33,225 nt of DNA from Actinomycetes bacterium (GTDB taxonomy: Bacteria > Actinomycetota > Acidimicrobiia > Acidimicrobiales > Aldehydirespiratoraceae). Both the position numbers and the translations under genes were made by a program. The stretch is from NCBI GenBank assembly GCA_024276355.1, contig JAJRXJ010000298.1, positions 1 through 33,225 on the forward strand, written 5' to 3'. Positions within the stretch are counted from its first letter, which is position 1. Every line of letters starts with the position of its first letter. The notes beneath the pieces are model-generated. The model was not told the origin of the DNA. It made no database searches and saw nothing but the letters and a program-made list of their open reading frames with translations. Of the stretch, positions 27,085 through 33,225 are shown piece after piece.

Positions 27085-29109
27085 ATGGCGCACCAAGAAA
27101 CGCGGGTCACCTGCACCCATGATTGCCCCGACGCCTGCAGCGCCATCGTGAGCGTCGACGCCTCCGGCCGGGCCGTCGACATTCGGGCCGACCCGTCGCA
27201 CCCGATCACCGGCCGTCACCTGTGCGTGAAGGTCGACCGGTATCTCGAACGGGTCTACAGCCCCGACCGTGTCATGACCCCGCTGCGACGTACCGGGCCC
27301 AAGGGCGAGGGTCGGTTCGAGCCGATCACCTGGGATGACGCTCTCGACGAGATCGCCTCCCGCTGGCAGCAGATCATCGAGACCCACGGCGCGGAGGCGA
27401 TCCTGCCGTATTCCTACCTCGGCTCGATGGGGATGCTTGATGCCTTCGGCACCTGCGACGCCCTGTTCAACCGACTCGGAGCCACCCTGCTCGACCGGTC
27501 GATCTGCGGACCGCAGGGATTCGCGGTCACATTTGGGGCCGGCGTTCAATGGTCGGACCCCGAGAATCTTCCCGATGCCGAAACCATCGTGGTGTGGGGA
27601 ATGGACCCGGTCTCAACCTCGATCCACACGTGGGAGCTGATCCGCCGAGCCCGCAAACACAACCATGCCAAGCTCGTGGTGATCGACCCGTACCGCAGCC
27701 GCACCGCGGCCTACGCCGACATCCATCTGCGACCCCATGCCGGCACCGACGGCGCACTGGCCCTCGCCATGGGTCATGTGATCCTGCGTGACGAACTGGC
27801 CGACGACGAGTTCATCGCCCGGCACACCACCGATATCGACGACTACCGGACCGCGGTCGCCGACTGGACACCGGAGCGTGCAGCCGAGGAGACCGGACTG
27901 TCGGTCGCGGAGATCGTCGAGTTCGCCCACCTGTATGCCACTGCTCGCCCCGCCGCCATCCGGTACGGGGTGGGAATGCAGCGTTCGGCTGGATCAGGGT
28001 CGGCACTACGGGCCATCCAATGCCTACCCGCGCTCACCGGTCAACAACGCTGGGCCGCGGGTGGAATCAGCAATGCGGTCTCCATCGGGGCCTTCAATCT
28101 CGACTCCATATCCAGGCCCGATTTCACCCTGGACGGCACCCGCTCGGTCAACATGATCCAGCTCGGTCGCACACTCACCGATGCTGATCTCGATCCTCCG
28201 ATCAGGGCGCTCCACGTCTGGAACAGCAACCCGGCTGTCATCGCCGCCGACCAACAAAAGGTGCTCGAGGGGCTCCGCCGCGACGACCTGTTCACCGTCG
28301 TTCACTACCAGTTCCTCACCGACACGGCCCGCCACGCCGACATCGTGCTGCCGGCCACCACCATGCTCGAACATGCCGACCTGGTCGGATCGTGGGGGTT
28401 CTCCTACATCTCGTGGAACGAGGCCGCCATCAAGCCCGTCGGCGAGTCGAGGTCCAACGCCGAGGTCGCCCGGCTCCTGGCATCACGGCTCGGGCTCGAC
28501 GACGAACTGTTCAAGCTCGACGACCACCAACTCATGGAGCTGGCGCTCACCGACTCGGCCGCTGCCGGAGAGGGCATCACCCCCGAGACGCTGAGGCAAG
28601 ACGGTTTCGCCAGGGTCGGACCATCCAGCGGTGAACCCGTGGGGCCGGATTTCATGTTCGCGTTCTCGGCCGAGGGTCTGGCTTCGGCCGGGATCCATCC
28701 GGTCGCGCAATACCGGCCACCCGCGAACGTCCCCACACCTGACGGGTCCTTCCCGCTGCGACTCCTCACCCTCAAACGCCACCATTCGATCAACTCGTCA
28801 TACACGTCCCTTCCGGTGTTTCTCGGCGCTGAACCGGAGACGCTCTGCGAGATCCATCCCGACGACGCCGAACCACGCGGGATCAACGATGGCGACCACG
28901 TGAGGGTCGTCAACGGCCTGGGCGAGATGGAGTGCGTCGCCTCGCTCACCGAAAAGGTCACACCCGGCACCGTCACCGTTCCGTTCGGACGCGGGCAGGG
29001 ACAGCACCGGTCCGCCGGAGCCAACTCGCTGACCAGCGACCTGCTCGGCGACATCGCCGACGGACCCACCTTCTGCGACAACCTGGTGGAGGTCGGGCCG
29101 CTCTCGTGA
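27085..29109 (+). CDS. Molybdopterin-dependent oxidoreductase with one 4Fe-4S cluster
   Basis: A 674-residue protein of the DMSO reductase superfamily (molybdopterin oxidoreductase plus C-terminal dinucleotide-binding domain). The N-terminal cluster motif is CTHDCPDAC (C10, C14, C18) with a fourth cysteine at 47 in GRHLCVK. Later marks are PITWDDALDEIA, DAETIVVWGMDP, HYQFLTDTARHADIVLPATTMLEHAD, and HPDDAEPRGINDGDHVRV near the end. No Tat signal is present, so it is cytoplasmic. The Mo ligand is not certain; C in DRSICGPQG is a candidate. The start ATG 27085 has GGAGGAG 6 bases upstream. No electron-transfer partner is adjacent, so donor, acceptor and substrate are unknown. Confidence 0.9.
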   Translation: MAHQETRVTCTHDCPDACSAIVSVDASGRAVDIRADPSHPITGRHLCVKVDRYLERVYSPDRVMTPLRRTGPKGEGRFEPITWDDALDEIASRWQQIIETHGAEAILPYSYLGSMGMLDAFGTCDALFNRLGATLLDRSICGPQGFAVTFGAGVQWSDPENLPDAETIVVWGMDPVSTSIHTWELIRRARKHNHAKLVVIDPYRSRTAAYADIHLRPHAGTDGALALAMGHVILRDELADDEFIARHTTDIDDYRTAVADWTPERAAEETGLSVAEIVEFAHLYATARPAAIRYGVGMQRSAGSGSALRAIQCLPALTGQQRWAAGGISNAVSIGAFNLDSISRPDFTLDGTRSVNMIQLGRTLTDADLDPPIRALHVWNSNPAVIAADQQKVLEGLRRDDLFTVVHYQFLTDTARHADIVLPATTMLEHADLVGSWGFSYISWNEAAIKPVGESRSNAEVARLLASRLGLDDELFKLDDHQLMELALTDSAAAGEGITPETLRQDGFARVGPSSGEPVGPDFMFAFSAEGLASAGIHPVAQYRPPANVPTPDGSFPLRLLTLKRHHSINSSYTSLPVFLGAEPETLCEIHPDDAEPRGINDGDHVRVVNGLGEMECVASLTEKVTPGTVTVPFGRGQGQHRSAGANSLTSDLLGDIADGPTFCDNLVEVGPLS

Positions 29110-29139
29110 CCCGGTGAGGGACCATTCAGGCGGCACGAA

Positions 29140-29145
29140 TATCAT
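29140..29145 (+). promoter_or_regulatory. -10 box TATCAT of lipoprotein paralogue 1
   Basis: TATCAT is 7 bases before ATG 29153, and no ribosome-binding site is visible between them. Confidence 0.55.
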
Positions 29146-29152
29146 CGACCCC

Positions 29153-30538
29153 ATGCGCAGGATCAAGGCTCTGATGATCGTCGCCGCTCTCGCTCTGGTC
29201 GCGGCCTCGTGTGGCAAGGACGGAAAGCCCCTCGGCAGCGGCCCCCCACCCACTCTGGCGCCCACGACCGAAACGGTCGCCCAATCCGAGACCGCCACCA
29301 CCGCCGCCCCGACGACGGAAGCGACCACAACCGCGCCCGTGGAGTCCACCACATCGACCACCACCTCCACTCCCGACAACCCCCCTACCGGGCCTGATGC
29401 CGCAGCGGTGGCAACCGCTCTGGCGAGCGGATGGGACGCGGTCACGCTGAGGCCGGGCGACACGGGTATGCCCGACAGGATCGTCGACAACGCCGGCCTG
29501 CAGGTGATCGTGGGGAGTTCGTTCTCAGGGTGCTGTTTCGAGTACGGCTCACTGTTCGTGCTCCAGGACGACGGCACGTGGGCCGATGTCACCGACCCGG
29601 CCATGCAACCGCTCGACCCGCTCCCCGCCGACGCCCAGCCGTTCATCGGCGACGGTCCTTACGACCTCACGGTGATCGACGGTTCGTTCGTGGCTCCCGG
29701 CGCCACCATCTTCGATCCCGGCACCGGCGAACAGCCGGTCCCGTCGCCACGCATCTGGACCAGTCCGGACGGCACCGCTTGGGCGTCTCATCGGATTGCG
29801 GGCGAGGGAACCGTCACCTCGGTGGTCAGCACCTCCAGTGGTGAGATCGCCATCATCGACGACGGCGCCGGAACCAACTCCCTGTGGCGATCTGCCGATG
29901 GCCAGACCTGGGCAGTCGACCCGACGATCGACATCACCGCCGCCGAGGACAAGTCGTCGGGCGATTTCAGTTTCGGCTCCACCGATCGGGTCGACCGGGT
30001 CGGTGAAGTCATCGTGATCAGCTCCGACGTCGGGCCGGCCCTGTTGGTGTCGGATGACGACGGGATCACATGGCATTCGCCCGACGCCGCCATGTCAGCC
30101 GGCAGCTTCGTGGTCACCAACGGCGGCGCGCTGGTGCTCACACCGGACCAGATCTGGCGCACATCCAACGGGACCGATTGGACACCGATCGGCGGCACTC
30201 CAACACCTCTGGTGAGCGATTCGGGAGTAAGCACCGATCCGTTCGGATTGGTGGCCATCGACATCGGGAGTTCCACGATCCTGTGGCCCGGTGGCGATCC
30301 CTTCGGTCCCAGCGGAAGCCGTTTCTGGGTGGCCGATGAGTCGTCGGAATGGCTCGAGGTGCCGGTCGACCCGGTGTTCGCGCCAGTGGCCGAAGGCCCG
30401 ATCTTCATCACCGACATGATCCTCGGGGTCGACGGAAGAGTTGAGGCCATCGGCACGGTTCCCGTTCCTTTCGAGGGCAACAAGCCGTTGAGCGACTACA
30501 TGATCTGGACCCACTCGACGCTCATCTCCGACCAGTGA
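29153..30538 (+). CDS. Predicted lipoprotein with Asp-box-like repeats, paralogue 1
   Basis: A 461-residue lipoprotein: signal LMIVAALALVAASC (Cys20), a long Thr/Pro/Ala linker to about residue 85, then an extracellular domain. The domain starts with VATALASGWDAVTLRPGD, has a double-cysteine SGCCFEYGSLFV, and contains repeats of the type WTSPDGTAW, WRSADGQTW, VSDDDGITW and WRTSNGTDW, which resemble Asp-box (BNR) beta-propeller repeats. It ends with FWVADESSEW and DYMIWTH. ATG 29153 is 7 bases after TATCAT (29140-29145). The paralogue at 31781-33157 has the same plan. Asp-box propellers occur in sialidases and in non-enzymatic proteins, so no activity is inferred. Confidence 0.88.
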   Translation: MRRIKALMIVAALALVAASCGKDGKPLGSGPPPTLAPTTETVAQSETATTAAPTTEATTTAPVESTTSTTTSTPDNPPTGPDAAAVATALASGWDAVTLRPGDTGMPDRIVDNAGLQVIVGSSFSGCCFEYGSLFVLQDDGTWADVTDPAMQPLDPLPADAQPFIGDGPYDLTVIDGSFVAPGATIFDPGTGEQPVPSPRIWTSPDGTAWASHRIAGEGTVTSVVSTSSGEIAIIDDGAGTNSLWRSADGQTWAVDPTIDITAAEDKSSGDFSFGSTDRVDRVGEVIVISSDVGPALLVSDDDGITWHSPDAAMSAGSFVVTNGGALVLTPDQIWRTSNGTDWTPIGGTPTPLVSDSGVSTDPFGLVAIDIGSSTILWPGGDPFGPSGSRFWVADESSEWLEVPVDPVFAPVAEGPIFITDMILGVDGRVEAIGTVPVPFEGNKPLSDYMIWTHSTLISDQ

Positions 30539-30607
30539 TACCTCGTCCCTGAGCGGCGATTCAGGTTCTTTCAGCACTCCTTAAGGCTGGAGGTTCATGC
30601 TGGCGGC

Positions 30608-31705
30608 GTGCACTGTGATACCGCGACGCCCACCAAATCCGCCAGTCATCCCACCCGGCGCCTGGTCGCGTTGGCGCTGACAGGTGGCCTGTTGGTTCTC
30701 GCAGCGACCGAATCTACGATCCTCGCCACCATCGTGTCAGGAGTCGGCCAGGTATCACCGTTGCCTGCCGTCATCGGCATCATTCTCTCGGTTGCGGCGA
30801 TTCTCAATCGAGGACTCCTGTCAACGTGGTCCCATCGCGGAGTGGGCCTCGATGTCGACGTGATGCCGATGACCCGCACCGCCACCGTGGGGTTCGCAGC
30901 CAACAAGATTCTTCGCTCCGGTGGCGCATCCGGACTGGCCGTCTACGTCCGTGACGGTAAACGCCGCCATCTCCCGCCGGGGCGGGTGGTCGGGGCGTGT
31001 GCCGTCGCGTCGGTGGCATCGTTCGCCGCTCTCGGCCTGCTCATGGCCGGCACCGTCGCGTTGCTGGCCTTGTCGGGTCGGCTGGCCGGCTGGTGGGTCG
31101 CTGCGGCAATCGGATTCAGCGTCTACTCAGTGCTTCTGGCCACTTTGATCGCGGCCGTGGTCAGAAGCCCGATGATCACCCGGAAGATCTTCATTCTCGG
31201 CTGGCGCCTGAAGGCCCGGGTCACCCGCGGCAGCCCCCTCACGGCCGCCGGTCGTGCGGTGACCGCGGCCGACGACCTCCACCGATCGATCGCCGCCGCC
31301 CGGCGACACCCGGACGAGACCCGGCGGGTCCTGGCCCACGCAGTGATGTCGAAAGTTCTCGGTGCTGCGGCGCTTTTCGCGGCGGCTGCGGCAGCAGGAA
31401 TCTCGATGTCGCCGGTCACCGCCATGATTCTCTACTCATCTGCTTTGGCCACTTCACTCGTGTCGGTGGCTCCCGGTGGGGTCGGCCCGGTAGAGGCCTC
31501 GACCGCGGCGATGATGGTCGGAGTGGGCGCATCAGTGCCGGCGGCAGCCCTCGCCGTGGGGCTGTTCCGGGTGTTCGACATGTGGTTGCCTGTGGCCGCC
31601 GGGGCTTACCTGGGCAGGCACGAGATCCGCCGCGGTGACCCGACGGTCGAGACCGTGACCCCCACGTCTCCTCAGGTGCTCACCGCCGCCCCGCTGGCGG
31701 CCTGA
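30608..31705 (+). CDS. Flippase-like membrane protein (YbhN / LPG synthase transmembrane family), second copy
   Basis: A 365-residue polytopic membrane protein. Family features include TVGFAANKILRSGGASGLAVYV near residue 95 and, near the end, SVAPGGVGPVEASTAAMMVGVG followed by FRVFDMWLPVAAGAYLG, the counterpart of the PGGLGxxE...W(L/M)P segment of YbhN proteins. It is divergent from the member at 17966-19009 and probably has a different substrate. The start GTG 30608 is the best in-frame choice; GGAGG lies 13 bases upstream, rather far. It is placed between two paralogous lipoprotein genes on the same strand, with gaps of 69 and 75 bases. Confidence 0.85.
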   Translation: MHCDTATPTKSASHPTRRLVALALTGGLLVLAATESTILATIVSGVGQVSPLPAVIGIILSVAAILNRGLLSTWSHRGVGLDVDVMPMTRTATVGFAANKILRSGGASGLAVYVRDGKRRHLPPGRVVGACAVASVASFAALGLLMAGTVALLALSGRLAGWWVAAAIGFSVYSVLLATLIAAVVRSPMITRKIFILGWRLKARVTRGSPLTAAGRAVTAADDLHRSIAAARRHPDETRRVLAHAVMSKVLGAAALFAAAAAAGISMSPVTAMILYSSALATSLVSVAPGGVGPVEASTAAMMVGVGASVPAAALAVGLFRVFDMWLPVAAGAYLGRHEIRRGDPTVETVTPTSPQVLTAAPLAA

Positions 31706-31766
31706 TCAGCCATTCGGTGCGATGCGTCGGTCAGCGCCGAGCATGCCATGAGAGCGGGACGTTCAC

Positions 31767-31772
31767 TACCAT
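31767..31772 (+). promoter_or_regulatory. -10 box TACCAT of lipoprotein paralogue 2
   Basis: TACCAT is 8 bases before ATG 31781. The paralogue at 29153 has the similar TATCAT at 7 bases. Confidence 0.5.
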
Positions 31773-31780
31773 CGCGCACC

Positions 31781-33157
31781 ATGTCGGGTGGACCCACACG
31801 CTTCGGACCGTTTCGGTTGACTCACCTTCTGGTAGTGGTCGCCATGACGGCCGCGGCCTGCGGTGGATCCAGCGGCATCACGACCTCAACATCCCCCACG
31901 ACCAGCACGTCGCCACCAACGACGGTCGCCACCACCTCCACAACAACCACCACAACCACGGCCCAGCCGACCACAGCTCCCTCGACCACGGCCTTCACGA
32001 CAACCGCGGCCCCGTCTACCACGGCAGCCCCGGCCGGGCTCACCGCCACCGACGTCGCCGCGGCTCTCGCATCCGGTTGGACGGCAACAACACTGCGCGC
32101 CAACGACAACGGCGGACCCACACTGTGGGCCGACAACGGGTCCACCCAGGTGGTCGTGGGCGACGCGCTCCGCGGATGCTGTTTCAAGCACACAGCGTTG
32201 TTCGTGAACGATTCGGGCACATGGCAGGACCTGGCGGACACAACCGATCTGGGTCTGTCCCCGACGATGAGCCCCGTGCCCACGCTGGACGGAGGAGTAT
32301 GGGATCTCACCATCGACGGAACCGACTTCTTGGCCGTCGGCGCCACGCAGGACGAACCCGACCAGCTCCTGACCCCCACCGTTTGGCGTTCTTCCGACGG
32401 GCGCACGTGGACCCCCATGGTGATGACCGATACCGGCTTCCGGTTCGACTCGGTGGTTTCCAACGGTTCGATTCTGATCGCCACCGTGCAGTTCGATCGC
32501 CGGGGGATACAGATCTGGGAGTCGAGCGACGGCGGGTCCACATGGACGCCACAAGACTCAATCGATGTGAGCCAAGCCATCAGCGACGTGCTCGGAGCCG
32601 GCATGTCCGAGGAGCCCACCAGCGTCGACCGGATCGGTGATCGTCTGGTGGTCCACACCGACAGCGGCTACCCGTTGTTCCAGTCGCCCGACAACGGAGT
32701 CTCGTGGACCGACCAACTCGGTGAGTTCGGGGGCGGAAGCGTCCTCTTCGGCGAGGGAGTGGCGATGAGATTCACATCGGCCGGCACCCACCGCACCACC
32801 GATGGCGAGAGCTGGGAACAGATCCCGGGCCCACCCCCCGACCTGTTCGGCTGCGACTGCGACTTCACCGACCTGAACCACGTTCACGCCGCCCAGTTGG
32901 GTGACGTCACCGTCTTGTGGAATTCGGCCGACTACTCGTCGACCGGACACTTCTGGGTGGCCGACCCCGACACGCCATGGATCCCGGTCGAACTCGACCC
33001 GGCCTTCGGCCCAGTGCCCGAGGGCCCCACGTCTGTGAGTCGGATCGGGGTGGCGAGTGACGGTTCGATCATCGCCATCGGCTCGATCCCCGTACCGATC
33101 AACCTGAACAAGCCCACCGCTGACTACCTGATCTGGACCCACCCGCCGGTGGGTTGA
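31781..33157 (+). CDS. Predicted lipoprotein with Asp-box-like repeats, paralogue 2
   Basis: A 458-residue lipoprotein closely related in plan to the one at 29153-30538: signal LLVVVAMTAAAC (Cys27), a Thr-dominated linker of about 60 residues in low-complexity DNA, then DVAAALASGWTATTLRANDN, RGCCFKHTALFV, and repeats WRSSDGRTW, ESSDGGSTW, SPDNGVSW and TTDGESW. The end, FWVADPDTPW, GSIPVPINLNKPTADYLIWTH, aligns with the paralogue's end. A pair of CDC cysteines (GCDCDF) is extra here. ATG 31781 is 8 bases after TACCAT (31767-31772). The likely role is a surface beta-propeller of unknown ligand. Confidence 0.88.
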   Translation: MSGGPTRFGPFRLTHLLVVVAMTAAACGGSSGITTSTSPTTSTSPPTTVATTSTTTTTTTAQPTTAPSTTAFTTTAAPSTTAAPAGLTATDVAAALASGWTATTLRANDNGGPTLWADNGSTQVVVGDALRGCCFKHTALFVNDSGTWQDLADTTDLGLSPTMSPVPTLDGGVWDLTIDGTDFLAVGATQDEPDQLLTPTVWRSSDGRTWTPMVMTDTGFRFDSVVSNGSILIATVQFDRRGIQIWESSDGGSTWTPQDSIDVSQAISDVLGAGMSEEPTSVDRIGDRLVVHTDSGYPLFQSPDNGVSWTDQLGEFGGGSVLFGEGVAMRFTSAGTHRTTDGESWEQIPGPPPDLFGCDCDFTDLNHVHAAQLGDVTVLWNSADYSSTGHFWVADPDTPWIPVELDPAFGPVPEGPTSVSRIGVASDGSIIAIGSIPVPINLNKPTADYLIWTHPPVG

Positions 33158-33225
33158 TCAGGCCATCACCACGCCCACCGTTCCCATGAGCACCGCGGCG
33201 ATGCCGAGAACCTGGGGTCGGCTCA
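33158..33225 (-). CDS. C-terminal end of a probable EamA/DMT-family permease
   Basis: The last 22 codons of a minus-strand gene are visible before the window ends: SRPQVLGIAAVLMGTVGVVM, then Ala and a stop (TCA at 33158-33160 on the plus strand). A hydrophobic final helix that follows RPxQxLG is typical of EamA-type drug/metabolite transporters, but so little is seen that other membrane proteins are possible. It is directly convergent with the lipoprotein gene: the stops are adjacent with no gap. Confidence 0.5.
   Translation of the reverse strand, partial: SRPQVLGIAAVLMGTVGVVMA

Noticed and set aside
31880-32040. Tandem repeat or CRISPR-like array
   Set aside because: The ACC/ACA-rich low-complexity DNA simply encodes the Thr-rich linker of a lipoprotein; there is no fixed repeat unit or spacer.

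Overview
The window is about 33 kb of high-GC, gene-dense DNA from an actinobacterium. CrgA (a cell-division protein confined to Actinobacteria), an F420-type luciferase-like oxidoreductase, GTG starts, heavy GC bias and many TANNNT-N6-8-ATG (leaderless-type) starts all point there. The overall gene mix resembles the class Acidimicrobiia, but that placement is inference: no rRNA or other lineage marker is present. No phage, transposase, integrase or CRISPR array is visible. No gene-free stretch exceeds about 140 bases.

Layout. 1-1695 holds the end of an AmmeMemoRadiSam operon (amrS, amrB, amrA with overlapping ends). 1685-3533 is a divergent pair, a carboxymuconolactone decarboxylase-family protein and a YcaD-like MFS transporter. 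3537-8624 is a minus-strand operon: DoxX membrane protein, GlpD, an alkyl-DHAP synthase-like flavoenzyme and a glycerol kinase-like FGGY kinase whose glycerol-contact residues are partly replaced. 8762-9361 encodes a small zinc-ribbon membrane protein and CrgA. 9398-10692 is a tdk-dcd operon for deoxynucleotide supply. 10832-11336 has a CBS-domain protein and tRNA-Gly(CCC).

11346-17963 is punctuated by three copies of a long palindromic repeat. Between the copies lie a serpin lipoprotein, a methyltransferase, a UPF1-like helicase with a C-terminal nuclease-like domain, a small SHOCT-like protein and an LLM flavoenzyme. 17966-21012 carries a flippase-like membrane protein, an MtfA-like peptidase and a fluoride-export set (two crcB genes and a DUF190 gene). 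21106-22961 has an unrecognised lipoprotein and a methyltransferase.

22974-25048 is a sulfur-handling operon (sulfide:quinone oxidoreductase-like flavoprotein, single-cysteine DsrC/TusE, DsrE2), divergent from a diiron-type metallo-beta-lactamase-fold protein at 25185-25964. 25971-29109 has an alpha/beta hydrolase lipoprotein divergent from a molybdopterin oxidoreductase. 29153-33157 has two paralogous Asp-box-like lipoproteins flanking a second flippase-like protein. The window ends in the tail of a probable EamA-type permease.

The strongest candidates for undescribed biology are the dispersed palindrome family, the glpD/alkyl-DHAP synthase-like/altered FGGY kinase operon, the sqr-dsrC-dsrE2 operon with its divergent diiron protein, and the AmmeMemoRadiSam operon, whose chemistry is still unresolved. 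All functional calls rest on motif reading without database searches.
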